Origin: a bacterium | GTDB taxonomy: Bacteria > Hydrothermota > UBA3073 > JACQXS01 > JAGMCI01 | DNA: 64,000 nt | Assembly: GCA_030018315.1 (NCBI GenBank) | Contig: JASEGA010000001.1 | Coordinates: forward strand, 158,440-222,439 | Reading direction: 5' to 3' | Shown here: positions 8,725 through 17,557 of the stretch, one piece after another | Layout of the letters: every line of letters starts with the position of its first letter | Numbering within the stretch: position 1 is the stretch's first letter | Translations under genes and position numbers: made by a program | Notes under the pieces: generated by a model | The model's database searches: none | Told to the model about the DNA's origin: nothing | Seen by the model: the letters and a program-made list of their open reading frames with translations, nothing else

Positions 8725-9627
8725 TTATATCGCCACTTCTAAAATAAGAAGAGAAAATATTATACAAAACCAATTAAAAAGACTACGCACAATTCCCCTG
8801 TACCATCTTTTCCCAAGAATTCTGATATCTTCTACCTCTCTATTTTGGTTAAATTTATCAAGCCCTAATATTCGGAGAAGACTTATTTTAAAACTTGCAA
8901 AGTTTGAATAAAAATTATCTCTGTACGATTTTTTAATGACTTTAAAGCCAGCTTTTCTAAGCATCTCTGAGAGAGTAGACTCAGTAAATTGATAAAGATG
9001 GCGTAGAGCATCAAGTGCATACCACTCTTCTTTCCATATTCTTCTCCCAAGAGTGCTAAAGTTTGGTATCTCAATCACTAAAAGCCCATTGCTCTCCATA
9101 CTCTTATTTACTTTATACTACAGCAACTTTTGCGGGTCATAAATGTGCTCTAAAACATGCCATAGTATCACTACATTAAAGAACTTGGACTCCAATTTTA
9201 TCTCTTCTATATCACCGTGTATCACATTCTTAAGTCCCAGTGTTTTAGCATAGTTGCAAGCATATTCTGACATTTCAACTCCATAAGGCTCAAATCCTGC
9301 CTCCATCATTTTTAACAAAAACTCACCTCGCTGTGAACCAATGTCAAGAATTTTGCCACATTTTATATATTTTTTTGTCATTTTTACTCTCTTAGGTTTT
9401 AGGAAGGGATAAGGTTCATTTAACTTTTTCTTTCCTTTGCCATAATATTCATCTGGATAATATTTTAGAATTTCATCTTTTTCTGGTCTTGGATTTAGAA
9501 ACACGAGCCCACATTTTTTATATCTCACAATATTAAACTCCTCATTAGTAGGGAAAACCCAATCCTTGCCATAGAAAAGGAGCTCTGTATCTTTACCTTC
9601 ACAAAGATTACAGTTTACTTCTTCCAT
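8725..9627 (-). pseudogene. Zinc-finger-type methyltransferase split by one in-frame TAG
   Basis: The N-terminal piece has a Cys-Asn-Leu-Cys zinc-ribbon start, a Lys-Cys-Gly-Leu-Val-Phe-Leu-Asn-Pro-Arg segment, motif I Ile-Leu-Asp-Ile-Gly-Ser-Gln-Arg-Gly-Glu-Phe and Trp-His-Val-Leu-Glu-His-Ile. After Asp-Pro-Gln-Lys-Leu-Leu comes TAG (9118-9120). The same frame continues with Tyr-Lys-Val-Asn-Lys-Ser-Met-Glu-Ser-Asn-Gly-Leu-Leu-Val-Ile-Glu-Ile-Pro-Asn, the expected next strand. The ancestor resembles the methyltransf_23 family of LPS and capsule loci. Confidence 0.8.
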
Positions 9628-9629
9628 TT

Positions 9630-10934
9630 CTATCTTTTAAAGATTTCTTTTTTCAAGAATAATAAATCAGATTTTGACACTACTCCAATTATTTTTATTG
9701 GCTCTATCCCAATCCTTTTTTTAATGAAATAAAAAAGTAATATAAGGCCTGCAATCTCTGTAATTATTGTAGCACTTGCTGCTCCTTCCATACCAAATTT
9801 AGGGATGAGAAAATAGTTAAGTATTATATTAACTGCAATATTCCCTCCAGCAATCCACATTGGTATACGCTGAAGGGCTGCACTCTGAAGTACACTCCTT
9901 GAAAGTGTTGAGAGAAATATAAAAGGCAGTGTCCAGATGACTATTTGGAGTACTCTAATAGAAGATAAATATTCTTTCCCATATAGTATTGGTATTATTT
10001 TATAAGCAAAAATAGTAATAATTATGGAAAGTAGGATTGCAATTGTAACAAGAATTTTTGCCACTTTCTCAAAATAAAGGCAAAACTCCTCTCTTTCATT
10101 TAAAAAGGTCCTTGAGAATACTGGATATATTGAACTTATGAAAGAACCCGGAATTGGCAAAAATACAAAGATAAACATTGTAGCAACTGAATAAAGACCT
10201 ACAAAACTCGCTCCCTTCATACTTTGGAGCATCACGATATCAATGTAAAGATACAGCGTTACAAAAAGAAAATCAACCATAAATGGCCAGCTCTCTTTTA
10301 GTAGAAATTTACTTAATTGAAGGGTAAACTTTATCCTATTTTTTATAAATATTTTATTACAGATTAATATGTTTATCCCTAATATAAATAGAGCTGTAAT
10401 TGGTCTAACAGTAGAAATACCAATGAGCCTATAGCCTATAAAGAGAAATGAAAGAATGAGTGCAAAACTCAAAATCCTTTCTATAGCTTGAACGATTGCT
10501 GTAATATCGAGCCTCTCAAAAGCTGGATATATACAACCATAAGAAGAACTGACATTTTCTATTATCATAGCCAGTCCAAAGAGGTAAATGATTATCTTCG
10601 TATCCACTGGTAATGAAATAAAAGAAGTAATGGCAAAAGCAACCCCAAACATAACGACAGAAGCCACTACCCTCAATAAAAGAGTAGTTCCAACATATAC
10701 TTCTCTATCTTCCTTCTTCTTTGCCACTTCTCTTATCATAAGCAGACTCAACCCTAAACCAGCAACCGGGCTAAAGAAGCCAATAAATGCGAGACCAAAA
10801 TTGTATTTACCATAATCTGTGGCTCCAAGATATCTTGCCACAAATATACCAAGCACAAAAGATAAGGCTTTAATTACAGCCTGTGAACTAAGCAGAGAGA
10901 GTGTATTTCTAATAAACCTCGTTTCTGTATCCAT
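9630..10934 (-). CDS. Wzx-like flippase (polysaccharide biosynthesis protein, MOP superfamily)
   Basis: A 434-residue polytopic membrane protein with about 12-14 hydrophobic helices, and an N-terminal Asn-Thr-Leu-Ser-Leu-Leu-Ser followed by Ala-Arg-Tyr-Leu-Gly-Ala-Thr-Asp-Tyr-Gly, typical of the polysaccharide synthesis/Wzx group. It should move lipid-linked repeat units across the inner membrane. Its place between glycosyltransferase genes and the O-antigen ligase supports a Wzx/Wzy-type pathway. Confidence 0.88.
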   Translation of the reverse strand: MDTETRFIRNTLSLLSSQAVIKALSFVLGIFVARYLGATDYGKYNFGLAFIGFFSPVAGLGLSLLMIREVAKKKEDREVYVGTTLLLRVVASVVMFGVAFAITSFISLPVDTKIIIYLFGLAMIIENVSSSYGCIYPAFERLDITAIVQAIERILSFALILSFLFIGYRLIGISTVRPITALFILGINILICNKIFIKNRIKFTLQLSKFLLKESWPFMVDFLFVTLYLYIDIVMLQSMKGASFVGLYSVATMFIFVFLPIPGSFISSIYPVFSRTFLNEREEFCLYFEKVAKILVTIAILLSIIITIFAYKIIPILYGKEYLSSIRVLQIVIWTLPFIFLSTLSRSVLQSAALQRIPMWIAGGNIAVNIILNYFLIPKFGMEGAASATIITEIAGLILLFYFIKKRIGIEPIKIIGVVSKSDLLFLKKEIFKR

Positions 10935-11116
10935 TATAATACAAAATTAAAATGTAAAAATCAAATATCAAAATTATCCCAATGGAATCGAGACAAAATT
11001 ATTCCCTCTGCTCATGGGATTGCACACTTCATTTTTGGATAGCTAAACTCTTAACACTAAACTACCTTTTGAGATAATGCACCGCCCCTTTGCTTGTAAC
11101 CTTACATTAACCTTGT

Positions 11117-11542
11117 CTATTCTCTTTCTAAGAATTTTACTAAATGCTTCGCAAATTCCCTGATGATTTTAGGGTCATTTTTAAGGTGGTTGAAGACTTT
11201 TTGTAAATCAATCTGAAAATATTCATGCACAAGTATGTTACGAAATCCTACCAAATCTTTCATCTTATCGGATAACTTGTTGGTAATAATCTTATTCTAA
11301 GCAAGTGTATCAAATAGCCCTACATATTCATCAGGGTGCCCGAAATTCTTCAGTGTAATAAGCCTCATAGTAGCATCCATACACGCCTGTATCCCCTGTT
11401 GCAATTGTCTTTCAACAATAGATTGGATTTCCCAACTATTTTTGTATTTCTTAAAGATAATAGATTGATACCCATTTAAGCGGGTACAAGTTTGCTCCAT
11501 TATGTCAAGAGAGGTCTTTAATTTTTCATTTTGAATATCCAA
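11117..11542 (-). pseudogene. hepT: HepT-type toxin broken by one in-frame TAG
   Basis: The frame starts at a TTG overlapping the mntA end and reads 81 residues to TAG at 11297-11299. It then continues unbroken in the same frame through Asp-Lys-Met-Lys-Asp-Leu-Val-Gly-Phe-Arg-Asn-Ile-Leu-Val-His-Glu-Tyr to a stop at 11117. Arg-x4-His-x-Tyr is the HepT (DUF86) RNase motif. The stop lies after Asp-Thr-Leu-Ala, where Glu or Gln is usual, so a single transition or transversion explains it. Full ancestral length, about 140 residues, fits the family. Confidence 0.85.
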
Positions 11543-11993
11543 AAGTCCCCTCTTTTATTCTCTTCACCATCTCTTTCCAAAAGTATTCTCGCATAGGCTT
11601 TGTGTCAAAATATTTAAGTTCTGCTTTAAATTCAAAATCAAGTCTTCTTTCTCTATCTCTTTCAAATATAACATTTCTACATTTTATAACTTCTTATAAC
11701 TTCGTGAACAAAAACTGGTGGTGCATCATTAAGAATAGAGAGGTCAATCTTGCCAAATGATTTGCCTACAAATTCATTAAGTTCTATTTCCATCTTTATT
11801 TTTGCCTCCAATGTATCAGAATAAGGATTTTTATCATCAAGTAAAATTCCAACATCTACATCTGGGATGCGTTTTGCCCCATATGAACTACCTGCTAATG
11901 AGCCAAAAGATAGACTGCAATAACCCATTTCTTATTCTCTACATGCTCTCGAATTTTGTCTTTAATTGTATTCAGATTTTTAAATCTACCCAT
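11526..11993 (-). pseudogene. mntA: MntA-type nucleotidyltransferase antitoxin broken by two small indels
   Basis: Three consecutive frames rebuild one MNT-family protein. An ATG at 11993 reads Met-Gly-Arg-Phe through Val-Ile-Ala-Val-Tyr-Leu. A one-base loss in an A-run (11905-11908, T-run on the coding strand) then shifts to Phe-Gly-Ser-Leu-Ala-Gly-Ser, ending in the metal motif Asp-Val-Asp. A perfect 10-bp tandem duplication (11684-11703) shifts the frame again into Arg-Asn-Val-Ile-Phe-Glu-Arg and on to TGA at 11526. Removing one copy restores His-Glu-Val-Ile-Lys-Cys-Arg. MntA adenylylates the HepT tyrosine; both partners are dead here. Confidence 0.85.
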
Positions 11994-12167
11994 TTTTAAA
12001 CGCATATGAAAATAATATACTTTTAAAATCCAAATAGTCAAGTCTTTTTCTACTCCACTCAAGTAATATAAAACTGTAAATTAAAGTTAAAACCTTCGCC
12101 TACAGTTACACCATAGTCCTATGTAGCCGAGCCCTTTAGGACTCGCATCTACAACTTGTAACTCTTT

Positions 12168-13529
12168 TTATTGGGAAACCAATGTAGATTCTTCAGATTC
12201 AAGTGTTGGCATCACCATTATCATTGCTGCCAAAAACCAGAAAGGCTCCATTATTCTTATTATCATAAAAGAGTTAGCAGTTATTGCATGTACAACTACA
12301 CCTGAAAATGCACCAAGCCCACCAAGAGCTACACCTTTATATAGACCCGGTGGTGTCTTATTATATACAACACGAAAATTATTAAAAATGGATACAAGTA
12401 GAAAAATGAAAGCTAAAAAACCAACTGCACCAAGTTCAATAAAATTCCTTACCCATTGCCCATCAAGAAACCCGTAACCAACTAACCCTGTCCCAAATAT
12501 AGGATGTTTGACATATATCGTCCGGATAGCTTCACGCCAGCTTGATAGCCGAGCACCTGCAGAACTCTCTACTGCCACACCAAAGATACGCTCAGCTTGT
12601 CTTCTTTCTGGCTCAGGTACATTAAAAGTATATTTTATTCTACCAATTACAACAACGGGTCTTATTAAAAAGAAAACCAATACTAACGCAAGGACTCCAA
12701 TTATAAGTCCTTTCTTCTCACTAAAGAAGAGTATGGTCAGATACACAAATGGAAATGCCATATAAGAGGCTCTGGATTGAGTGTAAGCTAAACAGAGAGA
12801 AGAGATAGCTAATAATACAAATAGAGAGACCTTTGTTCTAATAGAAGGCTGATGTAACAAAATACCTGTTGCAAGTGCCATCATTATCAGAAGGTAGCCA
12901 CCAAGAGTATTTGGCTCACCTGCCCCCTCAAATGGGGCTGTTATTCTTTCCATTTTCCCTATTAGGGAAGCAGCATATATGCAAGTTATACCACAAGTTA
13001 TGAGCAAAAATACAAGGTAAAGTTTTATATGCTTCTCATTTCGTATAAGGTTAACTGCCATAAAATATACAAGAAAATACTCAAGATATTTCATAATATA
13101 GAATGAGCCAGATACTAATCTCACATTACCTCTTAACATGCCAAGAGTCGTAAATAACACACAGCAACCTGCATATATTGCAATTGGTTTGTTTAATGGA
13201 GTATGCCTAAAAATACCTAATTCCTTATGAACTGCTATACGAGCAAGCCAGGAGAAAAAGATTATCCCCACTATTACATCATCTACTCGAATAGATAACT
13301 CCCTTTCAGGAAGCTTAGCTAAAGTCAATTCAGGTGAAAGTAGCATTGAAAGAATTAAGACAACAAGACCTGCATTTGGGTTTATAAAAGTGATAAATGC
13401 TACAGCTATCCCTAAGAAGACCACTGCTATAGGTATCTTTGCTGGTAAGAGTGGTATAATTCTACCCATAAATACTGTTAAAAGAATTACTACAAAAAGC
13501 AGTATTACAGTATTCCTATCTATCCTCAT
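12168..13529 (-). CDS. O-antigen ligase/polymerase family membrane protein (Wzy_C)
   Basis: A 453-residue protein with about 11-12 hydrophobic segments and a large periplasmic loop near residues 300-350 carrying Ser-Trp-Arg-Glu-Ala-Ile-Arg-x-x-Tyr-x-x-His-Pro-Ile-Phe-Gly-Thr-Gly, the typical Wzy_C signature. Such proteins either ligate O-polysaccharide to lipid A-core or polymerise repeat units; sequence alone does not decide. It lies between the flippase side of the locus and the Wzc kinase. Confidence 0.88.
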   Translation of the reverse strand: MRIDRNTVILLFVVILLTVFMGRIIPLLPAKIPIAVVFLGIAVAFITFINPNAGLVVLILSMLLSPELTLAKLPERELSIRVDDVIVGIIFFSWLARIAVHKELGIFRHTPLNKPIAIYAGCCVLFTTLGMLRGNVRLVSGSFYIMKYLEYFLVYFMAVNLIRNEKHIKLYLVFLLITCGITCIYAASLIGKMERITAPFEGAGEPNTLGGYLLIMMALATGILLHQPSIRTKVSLFVLLAISSLCLAYTQSRASYMAFPFVYLTILFFSEKKGLIIGVLALVLVFFLIRPVVVIGRIKYTFNVPEPERRQAERIFGVAVESSAGARLSSWREAIRTIYVKHPIFGTGLVGYGFLDGQWVRNFIELGAVGFLAFIFLLVSIFNNFRVVYNKTPPGLYKGVALGGLGAFSGVVVHAITANSFMIIRIMEPFWFLAAMIMVMPTLESEESTLVSQ

Positions 13530-13582
13530 AATAAATAAAAATGTAAAATGAAAAATTCAAAAATACAGTCCAAAATTCAAAA

Positions 13583-13957
13583 TTATCTTTTACCTTTCAA
13601 AGTCGATATACTTGCCCCAAGAATATTAGAAAGCTCCTTTGCTTCTTCCAATAATGGGGCCACCGATTCTGCACTTGTTTTTCCAGAATCTATTAAAAGA
13701 CTAAGCCAAAATTTACTCTCATTAGCTGACTTTAATGAGTAATTTAAGAAATTAGCAAAATCTTTTTTAGAACTTGAAGCCTAAGTCTCTATAATATTTG
13801 CCCCAATACTTGTCGCGCTTCTAAGCAATTGCTTCCCAATCATCTCACAAGGATAGCTGTTCTTGGGTAATTTTTCAATAAATTGAATAATGCCCAAGGC
13901 ATACCGATAAGTACGGTCTTTTATATCAATTTTTAATTTTGACTTGTGATTTTGCAT
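13583..13957 (-). pseudogene. Four-helix-bundle (S23/IVP-type) protein with one in-frame TAG
   Basis: From ATG 13957 the frame reads Ile-Lys-Asp-Arg-Thr-Tyr-Arg-Tyr-Ala-Leu, then Arg-Ser-Ala-Thr-Ser-Ile-Gly-Ala-Asn-Ile-Ile-Glu-Thr, then TAG (13781-13783), then Ala-Ser-Ser-Ser-Lys-Lys-Asp-Phe and on to TAA at 13583. The family normally has Gln at the stop position (Glu-Ala-Gln-Ala), so CAG to TAG explains the break. Total ancestral length (124 residues) is normal. Family function is unknown; members are often scattered between genes. Confidence 0.85.
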
Positions 13958-13988
13958 TTTACTTTTTTAATTTTTAACTTCCAAAGAT

Positions 13989-15884
13989 TTAAACTTTGGT
14001 TCGTTTTTTAAAAAATTTACGCACTCTCGGCTTCTCTTCAGTATATTTATACCTGTAATACTTACTATAATAGTAGCCAGTATCAGGCTCCAACTCATAT
14101 GCCTTAATATTATTCAAAACTATTCCTATTATATCTGTTTTAGTATGCTCTAACGCTATTTTAGCCCTGTATAGTGCTCTCCTTGCTACCTTACCTGCTT
14201 GATGTACTAAAATAGCACTCTCTATCTTTGAGCCTAAAACAGCTGCATCAGGTAATGGAAGAATGGGGGGACAGTCAAAAATGACTATATCAAATGCTTT
14301 CTTAACTTTATCTACAAAATCTGTAAAGGCACGTGAGTTTAATACACCGATTAGATTAGGAGGTAGGTAACCAGAGCTTATGAAAGTTAAATTCTCAATC
14401 CCAGGTGTCTTGGTCACACCCTCCATCCCCATTTTACCCAATACAAAATCAACTGCCCCCTTTTTAACATCCTCAAATTTTAACTTCCTTAATAGTAAAT
14501 CTGTTAAACCTGGCTCTTTTGATACCCCAAACAATCTATGTAGTCTAGGCCGCCTGAGGTCAGATTCTACAAGTAGTGTCTTTTTACCAGCCTGTGCCAT
14601 AGCAACAGCACAATTGATTGCACTTAGAGTCTTACCCTCCTCGTGGATAGTACTTGTAAATAAAATGGTATGTATATTTTTGTCCATAAGCGCAAAATCA
14701 ATATTCGTCTGTAATATACGGTAACTCTCTGCCACAGACGATTTAGGTGAATAATGAGTAATTAACTGCTTTTCCAAAGCAAACTCCGTCTCACCTGTTG
14801 TTTTATCAAACTTAATTTGCGGAATTATCCCTAATACAGGTAACTTCAAATAATCCTCTACATCTTCTATCCTTCCAATAGAGGTATCAATATTTTCTGC
14901 CACAAATGCAAAGACAAACCCTATAAATAAGCCCATTAATGCACCAATCACAATATTTATCGTCTTACGTGGATTAATTGGTGATACCGGTACCACAGCC
15001 GGATTAATGATAGTTACAGGCTCAGTCTTTTCCGCCTCTGCTATAAGTGCTTCTCTATATTTTGTGTTGAGTAAAGAATACATATCTGCTGATAGTGTAA
15101 CCTCACGAGCAAGACGCTCACGTTCTATTTCACTTGATTCCCAAATTTTAGCCTCTTGTTTTAAAGAGTCTACTTGTGCTTTCAACTGCTGTACCTTTGG
15201 ATACCAATCTGTATAAGTTTGACGTAGTTGATAAAGGGTAAACTCAAGGTCTGCAACTTTATCTTTGCTACCAGGCAAATACACCTGACCCTCACTCATC
15301 CTGTTTTTAACAAATATTCTAAGAGCATCTTCAGCAGTCCTAAGCTTAGATCCAATAATATCAATTTGAGACTCAATGAATTCCCTTGCCTCCTTTACCT
15401 GCCGCCTCTTCTCTTCTGTCCGTTTACCCTTATACGCATAGGCTACAGCATTAACTATCTGTGTAGCTACTTCAGGGTCAGAGGATAAAGCTTTTATTTC
15501 AATAATATTAGTAGACTTAACCTGCTCCGCTGACACAGCACCTTGCAGACGAGCAACAGCATGCTCAACCTCTAAAGGAGTACTCTCAGCCTTGATAAGT
15601 CCTAACCGCCGCGCTGCCTCCTCCATCACGATATGGCTCTTAATCATTTGGACCTCTGAAGCCATCACATCAGCCGGATTATATGCAATCAGGGCAGTGA
15701 GTAGTTCCTGTGATGTAGCACTCTCTATCACTTTTACTCTTGTCACCGCTTCATATACAGGATTCTGTCTCCTGGTATAGACTGAACTAACTACAGTAAC
15801 TACAACAAATGTCAATATAACAATCTTGAAGCGACGACGAAAAATTCGTAGATAATCGTAAAAATTAAAGCCACCCTTATCCAT
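13989..15884 (-). CDS. Wzc-like polysaccharide co-polymerase with BY-kinase domain
   Basis: This 631-residue protein has an N-terminal Wzz-type domain with a first transmembrane helix near residues 18-35, coiled-coil periplasmic segments (about 150-260), and a second helix near 310-330 preceded by a Pro-rich Val-Ser-Pro-Ile-Asn-Pro-Arg motif. A cytoplasmic tyrosine-kinase domain follows: Walker A in Ser-Thr-Ile-His-Glu-Glu-Gly-Lys-Thr, A' in Val-Glu-Ser-Asp-Leu-Arg-Arg-Pro, Walker B in Val-Ile-Phe-Asp-Cys-Pro-Pro. The tail has a tyrosine cluster (Tyr-Tyr-Tyr-Ser-Lys-Tyr-Tyr-Arg-Tyr-Lys-Tyr), the usual autophosphorylation site. It controls chain length and export together with a Wza-like partner, probably the gene at 30934-31767. 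Confidence 0.92.
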   Translation of the reverse strand: MDKGGFNFYDYLRIFRRRFKIVILTFVVVTVVSSVYTRRQNPVYEAVTRVKVIESATSQELLTALIAYNPADVMASEVQMIKSHIVMEEAARRLGLIKAESTPLEVEHAVARLQGAVSAEQVKSTNIIEIKALSSDPEVATQIVNAVAYAYKGKRTEEKRRQVKEAREFIESQIDIIGSKLRTAEDALRIFVKNRMSEGQVYLPGSKDKVADLEFTLYQLRQTYTDWYPKVQQLKAQVDSLKQEAKIWESSEIERERLAREVTLSADMYSLLNTKYREALIAEAEKTEPVTIINPAVVPVSPINPRKTINIVIGALMGLFIGFVFAFVAENIDTSIGRIEDVEDYLKLPVLGIIPQIKFDKTTGETEFALEKQLITHYSPKSSVAESYRILQTNIDFALMDKNIHTILFTSTIHEEGKTLSAINCAVAMAQAGKKTLLVESDLRRPRLHRLFGVSKEPGLTDLLLRKLKFEDVKKGAVDFVLGKMGMEGVTKTPGIENLTFISSGYLPPNLIGVLNSRAFTDFVDKVKKAFDIVIFDCPPILPLPDAAVLGSKIESAILVHQAGKVARRALYRAKIALEHTKTDIIGIVLNNIKAYELEPDTGYYYSKYYRYKYTEEKPRVRKFFKKRTKV

Positions 15885-16005
15885 TATTCACCTCCTTAAT
15901 TCATCTTTAATTAACTTCATAACCCAACTTCTACACTGGCTTCATAACCTTTACTTTTTTATCCATTGTTCTTCTTTATTTGATTTTTGCAATTTAATTT
16001 TCCAT

Positions 16006-16233
16006 CTAACTTGACGATATTTTACCTTCCATTCTTTCTAATATTTTGCTATGTTCCAATACCATTTGGGCAATCTCTTTAACCATTTGGGCAATCTCTT
16101 TAACCATTTGGGCAATCTCTTTTTGACCAGTCAATATTTGCATCTGCATCTTACCATTACTTCTCCATATATAGGCAAGGATTATCCCTAAGAAGGCTAC
16201 GCCTACCCCCATTAACCCTATTGCTATCCCCAT
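16006..16233 (-). CDS. Small membrane protein with a perfect 7-residue heptad repeat
   Basis: A 75-residue protein with one transmembrane helix (about residues 3-22), a short basic link, then Lys-Glu-Ile-Ala-Gln-Met-Val three times (residues 38-58) encoded by a near-perfect 21-bp tandem repeat (16060-16122), and a charged tail. The heptads should form a coiled coil. A paralogue with the same plan but diverged heptads lies at 28374-28658. Function is unknown; the two may be anchors that pair with each other. Confidence 0.65.
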   Translation of the reverse strand: MGIAIGLMGVGVAFLGIILAYIWRSNGKMQMQILTGQKEIAQMVKEIAQMVKEIAQMVLEHSKILERMEGKISSS

Positions 16234-16340
16234 ACTACCTCCATTACAAACTCAATCACACTCCTATTCTTAACAAACACCAACTTTTTGCTTCTATCTT
16301 TTCTATCGTCTGTTTTCTGTATAATCTATAGTTTCATTTC

Positions 16341-16736
16341 CTATCTGCTTTTGAAGTGGAACTCAACAACTTTTTCAGGCTCATCAAAGCATACTCTAAA
16401 CCTATCAAAAATATCAAGCCTACCGATAATGTTAAAACCAATCCCGAGATGCCTTGAAAATCCTATAGTGGCATCAAATTCTTGGTCTGCAATCCTGACA
16501 ATAACTTTATGCAAATATACAATTATTTGCGAGCCATCACCAACAATGATATAAACCTTTCTTCCTTTTTGGAGTTCTAAATTTAAAACCTCCGTTATAC
16601 TTGAATGAAATATTGAATAGCTCGCTCCAGAGTCCACATAAGCTTTAAGTTCTACCCACTCCTCTCCAGCTTTGAATTTGATAGGGACTATGGGGACCAA
16701 CTTATCCCTGAATTGAATATACGGAAATTTTATCAT
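16341..16736 (-). CDS. Retropepsin-like aspartic protease (clan AA)
   Basis: A 131-residue single-domain protein with the active-site motif Val-Asp-Ser-Gly-Ala-Ser (Asp35) after Ile-Lys-Phe-Lys-Ala-Gly, followed by Ile-Val-Gly-Asp-Gly-Ser and a second hydrophobic-hydrophobic-Gly near residue 104 (Ile-Ile-Gly-Arg). This matches single-lobe, dimerising retroviral-type proteases found in bacteria. Its start overlaps the DUF5678 gene by four bases. Substrate unknown. A second, divergent member lies at 16973-17389. Confidence 0.75.
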   Translation of the reverse strand: MIKFPYIQFRDKLVPIVPIKFKAGEEWVELKAYVDSGASYSIFHSSITEVLNLELQKGRKVYIIVGDGSQIIVYLHKVIVRIADQEFDATIGFSRHLGIGFNIIGRLDIFDRFRVCFDEPEKVVEFHFKSR

Positions 16737-16957
16737 ACTAATAGTAGTAAAGTTACCAACTCTTCATCGGTAGGGAGATATGCTATAGAGACCTCTTTTT
16801 CAGGATATTTTTCTTTTGCTCGTTTGAAAACTTCCAGTTCGGAGTCCCCCATCGCTGCTATCTCATTATTTACCAGAGCTAAATATTTGCCAGGATATTT
16901 TTCCGATAATTCTTGTGAATGCTTTAGTAAAAATTCATGTGCTTCCATCCTTTTCAC
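16733..16957 (-). CDS. DUF5678-like small protein
   Basis: A 74-residue protein with Tyr-Pro-Gly-Lys-Tyr-Leu-Ala-Leu-Val-Asn-Asn-Glu-Ile-Ala-Ala-Met-Gly near its middle and a C-terminal Ile-Ala-Tyr-Leu-Pro-Thr-Asp-Glu-Glu. I recognise this as the DUF5678 pattern, often paired with small aspartic-protease genes. Its end overlaps the downstream protease start (ATGA-type), so the two are likely co-translated. Role unknown. Confidence 0.65.
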   Translation of the reverse strand: MKRMEAHEFLLKHSQELSEKYPGKYLALVNNEIAAMGDSELEVFKRAKEKYPEKEVSIAYLPTDEELVTLLLLV

Positions 16958-16972
16958 TTCCTTTTTACAAAA

Positions 16973-17389
16973 TCAATGCCAAAATCTGAAACCCCGACAA
17001 GTCAGGGAATTCATTAACAAGAACAACTCTATCGGCTTCAATTCACCTGTCTTTGTATCTACTGTTGAAGCCATGCCTTCAAGGGCAAGAAGGCCTAACA
17101 GCTCAGTATCGTTTTTTTCGCCAAAGATTACATCAGAAACACCTTCACCTTTACCATTAATCATAAAACAAGCATCTCCCCAATCTCTTTCAATAATTTC
17201 GCCATTGGCAAGTCTAAGTTTCTTTTTGTGGATTGGTGATACCCCCAATCTTTTGAGTCTTTCTTTTTTTATAACAGAAAAAGCTGCCCCAGTATCAATT
17301 ATCAAATCCAATTCTTCATATTTAGAGACATCAAGTGGATTAGCAATTTTGACTTTTGTCTTCAATTGTAAATTTGCTTTCATTCTCAA
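16973..17389 (-). CDS. Second retropepsin-like aspartic protease (clan AA)
   Basis: A 138-residue protein with the active-site motif Ile-Asp-Thr-Gly-Ala-Ala (Asp32), Leu-Ala-Asn-Gly-Glu-Ile-Ile-Glu-Arg, then Glu-Leu-Leu-Gly-Leu-Leu-Ala-Leu-Glu-Gly-Met and Asp-Thr-Lys-Thr-Gly-Glu-Leu-Lys-Pro, the usual end of the family. The last dozen residues (Asn-Ser-Leu-Thr-Cys-Arg-Gly-Phe) fall in a short inverted repeat near 16993-17012, so the C-terminus looks extended by a repeat. Confidence 0.75.
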   Translation of the reverse strand: MRMKANLQLKTKVKIANPLDVSKYEELDLIIDTGAAFSVIKKERLKRLGVSPIHKKKLRLANGEIIERDWGDACFMINGKGEGVSDVIFGEKNDTELLGLLALEGMASTVDTKTGELKPIELFLLMNSLTCRGFRFWH

Positions 17390-17557
17390 AATATTATATC
17401 AAAAATTATAAATTAAGTCAAGAGATTTCTCTATCTTGGCTAATATTTTGCTTTAGCTATCTTAAAGCACTGTTTTTTTCAATATTAACTGCCCAAACTA
17501 TTTCAGTTTTTCCATGTAAAGTCCTCAGTTAACTCATTATCTTGACAGCCGCTGTAG

